Source: Limnomonas spitsbergensis (lineage: Eukaryota; Chlorophyta; Chlorophyceae; Chlamydomonadales). From it: a DNA stretch of 64,000 nt. Positions 21,080 to 31,897 of this stretch are shown piece by piece. Where the stretch lies: NCBI GenBank assembly GCA_037349105.1, contig JAYJMM010000106.1:2294001-2358000 (forward strand). The letters are read 5' to 3'. Within the stretch, counting starts at the first letter, position 1, and each line of letters opens with the position of its first letter. The position numbers were made by a program, and so were the translations under genes. The notes below the pieces were generated by a model. The model was not told the DNA's origin and made no database searches. It saw nothing but the letters and a program-made list of their open reading frames with translations.

Positions 21080-22456
21080 CTAACAGTTCTTTCCATACAC
21101 ACGAATTATCATGGTGGCCCATCCGTATGTTTCACCGACAGCCTGCACAATCGCGATCTCCTCCACAATCCACTTCCCATGGCTGACTCCCTGGTTCCCA
21201 GCCTTGTTTTGCATCCTGTTCTTGACCTGAATAAAAAAAAGATTAGGAATGTCTTATGACCATATGAATACAGATCATTGTTAAGAACTGTTACGATATG
21301 ATGTAAGAGTGTTTCTTGAATTGCTATGTAAAGAATAATCTTACCTTGAAACTGAAGAACGCTACTTGCTCCATAGCAACTGTCACATTGCTGACAGCGT
21401 GCCGGGTCTGAGCGTTTATGCTGGATGCGTTTGTCGGCTCAAGGGCCCGGGCGATGCCCGCCAGAAAGGCGTGTTGGTCAAAGGGGCCACCGTTGGGGAG
21501 GGCCCTGGTATCAAACAAAGGGAGGCGTGAAATAAGCAAATAATCACAGCAAAAAATCAAAATGTCATTGGATGATGTGAAGTGAAGCTGTAATTTGCTG
21601 GCAGTAGGCTCAACTCAGTGAAGCATGTTAAATCAAAGTGACACACCAGTACAGATCGTTCACCAGCATCCCATCAGCCCATGCCCTGAAGGCATCCACC
21701 TCAGCCTTGCTGGCGCTCTTTCCCAAGGGTTTGCAGAAAGCCTCCCGGAAATGCGAATTGGTGTGCGAACATGGACGCACCTTCAAACATCATCCACCAT
21801 GATCCCATGCAGGTGTCCTCCCGTCCCGCAGATACTGTAAATGAAAAAACACTCAACTGTCTGTGAAGAAGAAGAGGGGATACGTGCAGATTTAACTTGG
21901 TATGTGTTTGGTTGATGGTGTTCTCGCGTGATGACCAAGGCCCATGCGACAAAGCCCTTGCATGTGCTCGCAATAGATGGCCTTACCTGGGCCCTGCTGC
22001 CTGAGAGACAGCATACTTAATGATGAACCAGAATTCGCAAGGAAATATTTGATGGCCTTTGGCTGATTTCCCTGCAGCATCAGAAGTTGGTCATTCGAGG
22101 TAGCAGGCAGCCATGTAGTAGTAGTCAGGCTCAGTCAAATTTCGCAGTGCGGGGGCAGACCATCTGACATGTTTAGCATTTCTACAAGTCGCGGACATCC
22201 TACCTTTCATCGTTAACGTGTCCTCTGTCGCATCTCCACCGTCAGTTTGAAGTGAGGTTCACGCCAGATCTGAGACAGAGGACGCATTCGCCAGGTTTGC
22301 TTCCCCGTCAGCTTCAATGCATCCATATTACACCTAGAAATCAGGAATCAATGTGAAGTCAGGCAGCGTGAGGACGAGAGAACTATGACGAGTTTCCTAC
22401 CGTTGCTCCCGGATCTTAAGATTTTTGGCACATCCCGCTCCTGGCAGCTTATGCAT
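21080..22456 (-). pseudogene. Frameshifted multi-exon gene inside the inverted-repeat element
   Basis: Reading down the minus strand: exon 22456-22401 (starts MHKLPGAGCAKNLKIREQ), exon from 22333 (CNMDALKLTGKQTWRMRPLS), segments near 22180-21987 (LNMSDGLPPH; NLTEPDYYYMAACY; NQPKAIKYFLANSGSSLSML), about 21838-21647 (ASKAEVDAFRAWADGMLVND), 21504-21345 (FDQHAFLAGIARALEPTNAS) and 21226-21080 (WIVEEIAIVQAVGETYGWAT, then stop). Splice sites and phases fit at the exon 1/2 junction and at the last two junctions. Within the exon from 22333, in the 22180-21987 segments and in the 21838-21647 exon, the coding-like frame changes without an intron and in-frame stops appear. This suggests inactivation or assembly indels. 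No family or transposase catalytic motif is recognised. It is transcribed toward the left end of the element and in the same direction as the ParA-like gene. Confidence 0.5.
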
Positions 22457-22459
22457 GCC

Positions 22460-23185
22460 TAAACCTTGCGATATTATATCCAGTTGTCGTCAGGGATCAT
22501 TTGAGACTGGTGAGGTCATGAGGGGCAGGCTCTGACGGCACAATTGTCTCCATACCTCGAGCCCACACATCGGTGCGGTACACAATTTTTTCAACGAAAA
22601 AACATCGACAGCGTACAGTGAGGGGCTCACAGAGACGAGCATGTCCATTGGTACCTTGCAAGCTTATACCACTGGCCGTTCGCCTGTTTTGGTTTTGTCA
22701 CAGTCAGGTGTGAGGCCGGCCTAATGGAGAATGGATGCGTCTGACGATTTCGTCATACCGGTACCCACACAAATTACACTGTGTGACCGTGACCAAACGA
22801 CGAATTTAGCCTTATGGGTGCGGTTGGGTGTGGGGTGCTGTCATGCCCTACAAGCGCGGGCGTGGAACCCGGTGGGTGGACCCCTTAAAAGTGAAAATGT
22901 GTTATGCACCGGTAACATACGCATTCAGTCGAAACTTTGAGCTAAGTATGTAATCATCGATGCAAATGACCTCTTTGATGACGCCTTAAAAGCTCAGAAA
23001 TGGCTGAACCATCCAAGGATACCGAGGAGGAGGAGGACGAGGAGTAGTATATTTGATAGCGCCCGGCACCTCTGCGGCGCCCTAATGCCGATGCCGGCCT
23101 TCGCGCGGGAATGGCCTTGAGAACAGCAAAAAACACGTTTCAAGCAGGTTATAATTCTTTGCCGGTACAATGCAGGCAGAGCAGT
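22460..23185. other. Interior of the element, no gene seen
   Basis: Short frames only. A GAGGAGGAGGACGAGGAGTAG run near 23023 would give an acidic peptide but lacks context. Confidence 0.35.
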
Positions 23186-23189
23186 AGGT

Positions 23190-24010
23190 ATCATATGCCA
23201 TGAGAACAATGCATGCAGTAGATCCCCGCATGAAAGACAGAAACCCTGCATGCATGCATGACTTCCCCGCCAGCGCCCCACCCGCACGACAACACCATGC
23301 ATGCACGCATAGCGTCATGCCGGCACGACAACAGTACAACACCCCGCATGCATGCAGTAGCGCCCTACCGGCACGACCGCACCATGCCGGCATGCATAGC
23401 CAACAACAAAGCGCCACGATGACATGACCCGCCCTGCCTCCTAGTAGAAGCGCACCAGCGCCCCGCAAGCACGACATCATCGTGCCTGCATGCAGTAGCT
23501 CCATATTGGCACGTCATAACCATGCATGCATGTAATGCATGCAGTAGCGCCCTGCCGGCACGACAACACCTTGCCTGCCTGCATTAGTACCCTGCCGGCA
23601 TGACAGCACCATGCGTGCATGCATAGCGCACTAGTGCTCCGCCCGCACGACAACAATCTGCTTGCATGCATAGAGCACTAGCACCCCGACGGCACGACAA
23701 CAGCCTGTTTGCATGCATAGCGCACTAGCGCCCCCCGCACGATAGCGCCTTGCTTGCAGGCATAGCGCACTAGCGCTGCGCCGGCACGACAACACCCTAC
23801 TTGCATGCATGGCACACTAGCGCACCGCCGGCACAACAACACCCTGCTTGCATGCATAGTGCACTGGCGTGCCGCCAGCACGACAACACCCTGCTTGCAT
23901 GCATAGCGGACTAGCGCCCCTCCGATACGACAAAACCCTGTTGGCATGCATAGCGCACTAGCGCGCCGCCGGAACGACAACACCCTTTTTGCATGCATAG
24001 CGCACTGGTG
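23190..24010. repeat. GCATGC-rich tandem repeat, about 46-60-bp unit
   Basis: Units contain GCATGCATAGCGCACTAGCG then CCGGCACGACAACACC. About 15 copies, diverging toward the 5' side. Confidence 0.85.
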
Positions 24011-24034
24011 GATGTATTTCCACAAAGCCTTAAG

Positions 24035-24655
24035 TAGCGGTACCAGCAACAACACCGCTAGTGACAGTGTTTGTACACAGCCTGAAGCAACGGTACCGGC
24101 AACAACACCGCTAGTGACAGTGTTTGGACACAGCCTGAAGCAACGGTACCGGCAACAACACCGCTAGTGCATGTGATTGCTAACAGCCTGAAGCAGCGGT
24201 ACCAAAAACAAAACCGCTAGTGACAGTGATTGCACACAGCCTGAAGCAGCGGTACCGGCAACAACAACGCTAGTGACAGTGATTGCACACAGTCTGAAGC
24301 AGCGGTACCGGCAACAACAACGCTAGTGACAGTGTTTGGACACAGCCTGAAGCAGCGGTACCGGCAACAACAACGCTAGTGACAGTGTTTGGACACAGCC
24401 TGAAGCAACGGTACCGGCAACAACACCGCTAGTGCATGTGATTGCTAACAGCCTGAAGCAGCGGTACCAAAAACAAAACCGCTAGTGACAGTGATTGCAC
24501 ACAGCCTGAAGCAGCGGTACCGGCAACAACAACGCTAGTGACAGTGATTGCACACAGTCTGAAGCAGCGGTACCGGCAACAACAACGCTAGTGACAGTGA
24601 TTGCACACAGCCTGAAGCAGCGGTACCGGCAACAACAACGCTAGTGACAGTGAGG
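24035..24655. repeat. 53-bp tandem repeat with higher-order duplication
   Basis: The unit contains CAGCCTGAAGCAGCGGTACC and GGCAACAACAACGCTAGTGA; about 11-12 copies. Variant units (TTTGGACACAG, ATTGCTAACAG) recur in the same order in 24061-24240 and 24360-24540, showing duplication of a multi-unit block. Confidence 0.88.
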
Positions 24656-24805
24656 GGGCAGAGTGGGAGGTTTGGGGAAAGAGAGGAGAGGGATCAAGGT
24701 GTGCCAGACTGCCAGGCAAGAGGGTGGCGGCCAAGGGGGTGGAGCATTAGGGGAGGGGAGGGGGCAGAGTGGGAGGTTTGGGGAAAGAGAGGAAAGGGAT
24801 CAAGG
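24650..24805. repeat. 107-bp direct duplication
   Basis: GTGAGGGGGCAGAGTGGGAG and the following purine-rich sequence to GGGATCAAGGT appear twice about 107 bp apart. Confidence 0.8.
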
Positions 24806-26215
24806 TCGCATCACTGTCGCTTATAGTGTTCAGCGCTCCCGCTCTATTCCTGCATTTCATGTCTAGGCTTGCTGCCCACTGGCATATGCAAGTGTGCAGC
24901 ATGCTGCAAGGGTATTGGCTGTTCAGCCCGATGAACATCAGCAAATTAAGAACTCATAGCCCGACCGCATAACCGCAGCTTATTGCGGTCAGCACTCCCG
25001 CTCTATTCCTGCATTTCATGTCTAGGCTTGCTGCCCACTGGCATAAGCAAGTGTGCAGCATGCTGCAAGGGTATCGGCTGTTCAGCCCGATGAACATCAG
25101 CAAATTAAGAACTCATAGCCCGACCGCATAACCGCAGCTTATTGCGGTCAGCACTCCCGCTCTATTCCTGCATTTCATGTCTAGGCTTGCTGCCCACTAG
25201 CATAAGCAAGTGTGCAACATGCTGCAGGGGTATTGGCTGTTCAGCCCGATTAACCTGAGTAAATTAAGAGCCCATTCCCCGACCGCATCACCGCAGCTTA
25301 TTGCGGTCAGCGCTCCCGCTCTATTCCTTCACTTCCTGTCTAGGCTTGCTGCCCACTGGCCCTAGCAAGTGTACAGCATGTTGCAGAGGTATTGGCTGTT
25401 CATCCCGATGAACCTGAGTAAATTAAGAACCTATAGCCCGACCGCATCACCGCAACTTATTGCGGTCAGCACTCTTGCTCTATTCCTGTGCTTCATGTCT
25501 AGGCTTGCTGCCGAATGGCCCTAGCAAGTATGCAGCATGCTGCAGGGGAAATGGTTGTTTAGCCCGATAAACATCAGTAAATTAAGAAACCATAGCCCGA
25601 CCGCATCACCGCAGCTTATTGCGGTCAGCGCTCCCGCTCTATTCCTTCACTTCCTGTCTAGGCTTGCTGCCCACTGGCTCAGCAAGTGTGCAGCATGTTG
25701 CAGGGGTATTGGCTGGTCAGCCCGATGAACATCAGCAAATTAAGAACTCATAGCCAGACCGCATCACCGCAGCTTATTGCGGTCAGCGCTCCCGCTCTAT
25801 ACCGGCACTTCATGTCTAGGCTGCAGGGGTATTGGATGTTCAGCCCGATGCTGCAGGGGTATTGGATGTTCAGCCCGATAAACCTGAGTAAATTTACTAT
25901 CCACAGCCCGACTGCATCACCGCAGCTTATTATGGTCAGCGCTACCGCTCTATTCCTTACTTCCTGTGTAGGCTTGCTGCCTACTGGCCCTACCTACCGT
26001 TGTGTGCAGCATGCTGCGGGGGTATTGGCCGTTCATCCCGATGAACCTGAGGAAATTGAGAACCCGTCAGCGCTCCCGCTCTATTCCTGCATTTCATGTC
26101 TAGGCTTGCTGCCGCTGGCCCTAGCTAGTTTACATGGGGCTGCAGGGGTATTGGCAGTTCAGCCCGATGTACCTTAGTAAATTAAGAACCCAAAGCCCGG
26201 GCGTATCACCGCAGC
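24806..26215. repeat. About 158-bp satellite, nine copies
   Basis: Each unit carries GCTCCCGCTCTATTCCTGC, TGTCTAGGCTTGCTGCC, GTGCAGCATGCTGCA, GGGGTATTGGCTGTTCAGCC and CGCAGCTTATTGCGGTCAGC. Copies differ at several percent and the last two are shortened. Confidence 0.88.
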
Positions 26216-26394
26216 TTGTTGGTACCGGCAGCTTGTCGGTACCGGCAGGTTCACCGCTAGTGACATTGATTGCACACAACCTGAAGTAGCGGTACCGGTT
26301 ACACAGGTAATTACCCTTAGCCATAATGTAGACAAGCTCAAGCCACTGGCCACCAAGAGAGGACATCATATGAATGAACTGAAGCGTGTGCGCA

Positions 26395-28010
26395 GTCAGC
26401 AGGGCACAGGAAATACGGGCGCTTGGGGTGCATGCTGGTGAAGCGCAACTCCCACCAGCAGGGTACAGGAAATACGGGCGCTCGGGGTGCATGCAAGTGA
26501 AGCGCAACTCCCACCATCAGGGCACAGGAAATATGGGCGGTTGAGGTGCATGCTGGTGAAGCGCAACACTCACCAGCAGGGCCAAGGAAATGCGAGCGGT
26601 TGGGGTGCATGCTGGTGAAGCGCAACACCCACGAGCAGGGCACAGGAAATGCGGGCGCTTGGGGTGCATGCTGGTGAAGCGCAACATCAACCAGCAAGGC
26701 ACAGGAGATACGGGCGGTGGGGGTGCATGCTGGTGAAGCGCAACACCCACCAGCAGGGCACCGGAAATACGGGCGGTTGGGGTGCATGATGGTGAAGCGC
26801 AACTCCCACCAACAGGGCACAGGAAATGCGGGCGGTTGCGGTGCATGCCGGTGGAGCGCACCACCCTCCAGCAGGGCGCACGAAATACGGGCGGTTGCAG
26901 TGCATGTTGGTGAAGCGCAACACCCACCAGCAGGGCACAGGAAATAATGGCGGTTGGGGTGCATGCTGGTGAAGCGAAACATCCACCAGCAGGGAACTGG
27001 AAATACGGGCGGTTGCAATGCATGCTGGTGAAGCGCATCTCACACCAGCAGGGCACAGGAAATACGGGCGGTTGCGGTACATGCCGGTGAAGCGCACCAC
27101 CCACCAGCAGGGCACATGAACTACTGGCGGTTGCAATGCATGCTGGTGAAGCGCAACTCACACCAGCAGGGTACAGGAAATGCAGGTGGTTGCGGTGCAT
27201 TCCAGTTAAGCGCACCACCCACCAGCAGGGTTCAGGAAATACGAGCATATGGGGTGCATGCTGGTGAAGCGCAACTCCCACCAGCAGGGCACAAGAACTA
27301 CGGGCGGTTGGGGTGCATGCTAGTAAGCGCACCAACCACCAGCAGGGTACAGGAAATACGGGCTGTTGTGGTGCATGCCGGTGAAGCGCAACACCCACCA
27401 GCAGGGCACAGGAAATACGGGCGGTTGCAGTGTATGCTGGTGAAACGCATCACCCTTGAGCATGGCACAGGAAATGCGCGCGGTTGCGATGCATGCCAGT
27501 GAAGCGCAACACCCACCAGCAGGGCACAGCAAATACGGCGGGTGGGGGTGCATGCCAGTGAAGCGCAACACCCACCAGCAGGGCATAGGAAATTCAGGCC
27601 GTTGCGGTGCATGCCGGTGAAATGTAACACCCACCAGCAGGGCACAGGAATGCAGGCGGTTGCGGTGCCTGCTGGTGAAGTGCATCACCCACCAGCAGGG
27701 CACAGGAACGCAGGCGGTTGCAGTGCATGCCGGTGAAGTGCAACACCCACCGGTAGGGCACAGGAATGCGGGCGGTTGCGGTTCATTCCGGTGAAGCGCA
27801 ACACCCACCAGCAGGGCACAGGAAATACATGCCGTTGCGGTGCATGCCGATGAAGCGGTGCACCCACCGGTTAAGCGATGCACCCACCGGCTGGGCACAG
27901 GAAATACAGGCCGTTGCGGTGCATGCTGATGAAGCGGTGCACCCACCGATTAAGCGATGCACCCACCGGTAGGGCACAGGAAATATGGGCGGTTGCTGTG
28001 TACACCGTTG
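26395..28010. repeat. 59-bp satellite, about 27 copies
   Basis: Unit landmarks are GGTGCATGCTGGTGAAGCGC, AACACCCACCAGCAGGGCAC and AGGAAATACGGGCGGTTG. Long minus-strand frames (up to 293 residues of HQHAPQPPVFPVPCWW type) are artefacts of the repeat. Confidence 0.9.
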
Positions 28011-28079
28011 AAGGTTTTGGGTTGTTGTTTTGCACCATATGATGCGTTACCCTCTTGAGCCGGTTTCTATAGAAAGAGC

Positions 28080-28570
28080 GTAGCACCCACTGGCATGGCA
28101 CTATCCATACGGGCAAGCGCTGTGCATGCGCATGAGGTGATCGGGCACTACACCTAGCGCCCCGCCCGATCGGGCACTACACCAGCGCCCCGCCCGATGC
28201 GCATGCGGGTAGGGCACTACACCTATCGGAGGGGCACGGTAATACGGGCGGGCGCTGTGCACAGTAAATAATACGGGCGGGCACATCAGGTGGGTGGGGC
28301 ACTCCACCAATCCGCAGGACGGCGAGGCATTTAGACGGCGTTGCCCATCGGGCGGGGCGCTGTGCATGCGCATGAGGTGATCGGGTGCTACGGATTCAAG
28401 TACCGGGAGGGCACTGTGCAAACAGGCCGGCGATAGGAATACCATGAAGTGCTAGTGTACGTGCGGGGCGCTGCTCATGCTCGAGGGGAATGCGCATGCA
28501 AGAAGGGCGTTGTGCATGCGGGCGGGGCACTGCGCTTGGGCGATGTGCATACGGTATGGGCAAGGCACAA
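28080..28570. repeat. Degenerate GC-rich repeats
   Basis: Irregular units with GGGCGGGGCGCTGTGCATGC, CGCATGAGGTGATCGGG and GGGCACTACACC in direct and partly reversed order. They form the right-hand side of the satellite block. Confidence 0.7.
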
Positions 28571-29060
28571 CACATGCCAGACATGCAAGCTGAAAAACGA
28601 GTCCCACAGTGCTGACTCCACCTGACACTGAGGGCTCTACTGCTGTATCCTTCTGCTGCTGCCTCCTCTACTCTTGACGCAGCTGCTGACGTTCGCATAG
28701 GGCGGCCAAAATTATGAGCTACCGGACAACCCTTGCTTCTGCACACATGCTGGTAAGCTTCCGCTGCTGCAGCTTAGTGACCTTGTGTAGGCTACTTAGA
28801 GGCCTTGGGGAGCTTATCATAAAACTTCCAACGTACCGGGAGTCACTCAGTAGTCAGACCGGTTGTCACAGTGAGCTACTGAGCTCTCAAGCACCCCGCG
28901 CGCTCCACAACCTCCGTCAATGAGAGCTAGCCTTCCCAGTAATTTGAAGCCTAATCACAATAGAACAAATTTCGATCGTATTTAAAGCCTGCGAAGCGTA
29001 AAAAAGTCACGGCTGAAAGTTGTTATGAGTCAGTTGCCTACGGTACATACACGTTAGGCG

Positions 29061-29283
29061 ACCTGCGATAGGCGCCTGTGTCAATCGCCGTCGACATTCC
29101 CTACATATACCTCAGTAAGATTGGTAACTTGCAGTCTTTCCAGTCGATATATGTCAATTCGACTTGTCAGTGGCCACGACTGTTTGCCGTTTGAAACGAG
29201 GTGCGTTCAAGCCTCTGTCTTCCAGTGGCTTGAAATAGGGGGCAAATCAAGCGCCCTAATCAAGCGTCTCCATGTTACCGACG
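29061..29283. repeat. Element terminal repeat, right end
   Basis: 223 bp from ACCTGCGATAGGCGCCTGTG to CATGTTACCGACG, closely matching 30235-30457. It includes GAAACGAGGTGCGTTCAAGC and CAGTGGCTTGAAATAGGGGG. Confidence 0.8.
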
Positions 29284-29296
29284 TGGTAGGCAGGTG

Positions 29297-30234
29297 GTAG
29301 GAAGCGGAAATAAAAGCTTATCAAAGCTTACTGAATGCGGAAGCGGAGGTTTAAGACTCCAGTCCAATAATCACGAAGGATTGGAAACCACACGTAGTTC
29401 TTACTTCTTACTTTCCAATAAACTTAGTTCAGAACGACTTTTGAATGCAGCAATCTGGCTTTCCTGGCTTTTCTAGGCTATAATAACAGATTGTCTGTCG
29501 TCGTCACGCCCGAGGATCTTCATCTGCATGACGATTCAAGCAAACTCGAGGCAACTTCACGCAAGTTGCTGCCGTTAGTTGCCGTCGTGTCTTCCAATAC
29601 TGACGCAAATCCACGTCGCGCAAACGCCGCTTCGCTAAAACCACGCCTGTCCGTCCGTCATGCTGTGTGGACCAAGACATCACACATGCCAAATACCCGA
29701 GTGACTGAAAGGAACGAAAAGGGATAGGGTTTTCAGTTGGTTTCACTGGGACATCGGTTCCCAACGGCCAAAGTGTTAGATTTGCGTTAGCTAGCTTATA
29801 TTGTTCGAGGACCCTGGTAGCCTCCTCAACTTCCCAACCACCGCCAACCAACTCGCCTACGACTTCCCATTTCCCCATTTCCCCATTTTTTACGAATTCC
29901 CAAGGCTCCCACAAGCCGCACAACATGCTGAACTCTACGCAAACCCAATTACGGTTCCCCATACTAATACGGATACGCCATACAAATACGGATTCGCCTT
30001 ACATATACGGTTCGCCAGCTGCTTTGGGGGTGCGCAGCCGGAATTTTTTTTTATTTTTTTGGGGTGCGCGGAGTCTAAGCAAGGTGTTTTACGGTACTCC
30101 TTCTCCAGTTATACGACCTGCATGCACTGCAGACTTCCTTGCATGCAAGCCTTAGGCTGCAGCGGAGGGAATAGGTGCGCCAGCTGTTTTGACTTACGAG
30201 CTGTTACCCGCAATACTTAAAAAGAATACCATCT
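29297..30234. other. Between the two terminal-repeat copies, no gene seen
   Basis: The 152-residue minus-strand frame at 29504-29962 lacks family resemblance. A short ACGGATTCGCC/ATACGGATACGCC repeat lies near 29965-30010. Confidence 0.35.
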
Positions 30235-30457
30235 ACCTGCGATAGGCGCCTGTATCAATCGCCGTCGAGATTCACTACATCTACCTCGGTAAAATTGGTA
30301 ACTTACAGTCTTTCCAGTCGATAGATGTCAATTCGGCTTGTCAGTGGCCACACCTGATTGTCGTTTGAAACGAGGTGCGTTCAAGCCTCTGTCTTCCAGT
30401 GGCTTGAAATAGGGGGCAAATCAAGCGGCCAAATCAAGCGCTCTCATGTTACCGACG
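30235..30457. repeat. Second copy of the element terminal repeat
   Basis: Same orientation as 29061-29283 and same end, CATGTTACCGACG. No inverted partner is seen nearby, so it is a solo end or part of another, broken element. Confidence 0.75.
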
Positions 30458-30516
30458 TCTGGTGTCGGCCGCACTAAGTGCGCCAAGCCGCAGCCTTCCA
30501 GCCATCAGTCAACTAA

Positions 30517-30701
30517 TGACGTTACACCTCTGGGCCGTGGCCCTGACTTGGTCTTCTTTGCCTTCCTGGCCTTTCCTTTTGTCCCCCCCCCCCCCCTTCC
30601 GTCCTTTTAGTTTATTCATTGTTTTTCTCCCTTCTGAACAGTTGGGCGCCCACGCGGCCGAGCTTTGAGCGGGCCCAGAGGTGTAACGCTATTGACCTCT
30701 A
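30517..30701 (-). mobile_element. SINE-like element with head copy at both ends
   Basis: On the minus strand the family head (GTTACACCTCTGGGCCC, then GGCCGCGTGGGCGCCCAACT) runs from 30695 to 30641 and is followed by an A/G-rich tail with a 15-G run. The left edge (30517-30545) carries an inverted second head, GACGTTACACCTCTGGGCC. The unit is therefore bounded by inverted copies of the head. Confidence 0.6.
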
Positions 30702-30922
30702 AAAGGCTGTGGGTGGTTGCGTCAACTTTGTAACAACAACCTCTGGGCCCTGGGAATTGAGCACAGTCATTCCCTGCCGTTTGTTCTTGTTGTTTAGAGG
30801 GTGGACTAGCTTACCTTTATTTCCTCTTGTGCGGCCTTCTCCTTTGACTTTCCTACCTGACTTGATTGAAACACGTCTGGCTGGATCGTGTTTAATATCT
30901 TATAAAGTTGTGTTTTGCTGGA

Positions 30923-31032
30923 GCTTCTGTGGCCGAGTGGTTAAGGCGTCGCCCTGCTATCCACACCCGGAGTTCCCGGGTTGCATCCAGGCGGTGGGTT
31001 CTCCCGCGTGAGTTCGAATCTCATCGGAAGCG
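30923..31032 (+). tRNA. tRNA-Ser(GCU) with a 29-nt intron
   Basis: Acceptor stem GCTTCTG (30923-30929) pairs with CGGAAGC (31025-31031). The D arm is GCCGAGTGGTTAAGGC. Anticodon stem TCGCC pairs with GGCGG only if about 29 nt starting TCCACACCC and ending GCATCC are removed, leaving loop CTGCTAA with anticodon GCT. The intron lies one base 3' of the anticodon, the canonical nuclear position. A long variable arm (GGGTTCTCCC) marks a class II tRNA. The T arm is GTGAGTTCGAATCTCAT. TTTT follows at 31034, a pol III terminator. It decodes serine AGC/AGU codons. Confidence 0.88.
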
Positions 31033-31897
31033 GTTTTGACCGACGGGTTGATGTGGCAGGTTGATGCGAATCTCACAGCCCGTTTCTGATTGACTGCCGA
31101 GGGAAAAAATGTACGATGGTCTAATGGCCTGCGGAAGAGTTCCGCAGAGGTCGTTTCTGATTGGACCCTGCGGAGCGTGGGTGTCCAGAGGATAGGCCGT
31201 ACACATGGCTGTCAATTTTGAATCGCTTAGGTGTCAATCTCCTATTCTTTAGAGTCGACTAAGTCCTGCTCGACACCATGCCACATTTCTACCTGCTCTG
31301 TTGCATCTGCTGATTCGCTCGCTGTGCCTTATGACAGGCGCGGTCTGACGCGGCCCATGTCCAGGGGTGCTCACACGACCACCCCCCGATACGGCCATGG
31401 GCAGAAAAATATGGCGATTCTAATCGATAACTAATATCAGTTCGAAGGCCTAAAATCTTTGAAGCGGTTTTGACCGACGGGTTGATGTGGCAGGTTGATG
31501 CGAATCTCACAGCCCGTTTCTGATTGACTGCGGAGGAAAAAAATGTACGATGGTCTAATGGCCTGCGGAAGAGTTCCGCAGAGGTCGTTTCTGATTGGAC
31601 CCTGCGGAGCGTGGGTGTCCAGGGGATAGGCCGTACACATGGCTGTCAATTTTGAATCGCTTAGGTGTCAATCTCCTATTCTTTAGAGTCGACTAAGTCC
31701 TGCTCGACACCATGCCACATTTCTACCTGCTCTGTTGCATCTGCTGATTCGCTCGCTGTGCCTTATGACAGGCGCGGTCTGACGCGGCCCATGTCCAGGG
31801 GTGCTCACACGACCACCCCCCGATACGGCCATGGGCAGAAAAATATGGCGATTCTAATCGATAACTAATATCAGTTCGAAGGCCTAAAATCTTTCCG
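31030..31897. repeat. 434-bp tandem duplication abutting the tRNA 3' end
   Basis: Copies 31030-31463 and 31464-31897 are almost identical. Both begin GAAGCGGTTTTGACCGACGG, so the second copy repeats the last bases of the tRNA. Each contains the perfect hairpin CTGCGGAAGAGTTCCGCAG. The high identity implies a recent event. Confidence 0.9.

Larger units (their letters stand above)
20365..29283. mobile_element. 8.9-kb element with terminal inverted repeats, satellite-filled
   Basis: The left end CGTCGGTAACATGGGGCCGC (20365 on) and the right end (29260-29283, reverse complement CGTCGGTAACATGGAGACGC) form an inverted repeat matching at 22 of 24 positions. The 13 bp TGGTAGGCAGGTG occurs on both outer sides (20352-20364, 29284-29296), as a target duplication or as units of the invaded minisatellite. 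Next to the left end are many AATCAAGC words; CGCTTGA words also occur next to the right end, like subterminal transposase-binding sites. The interior holds a frameshifted minus-strand gene and at least five tandem arrays. The terminal 223 bp at the right end has a second copy at 30235-30457. No transposase motif is recognised, so it is probably non-autonomous. Confidence 0.65.

Noticed and set aside
23190..28010. Possible CRISPR-like arrays
   Set aside because: Units are contiguous tandem repeats without unique spacers, in a eukaryotic context with no Cas genes.
29504..29962. 152-residue minus-strand open frame
   Set aside because: No domain, no splice-bounded coding signal and a composition like the surrounding repeats.
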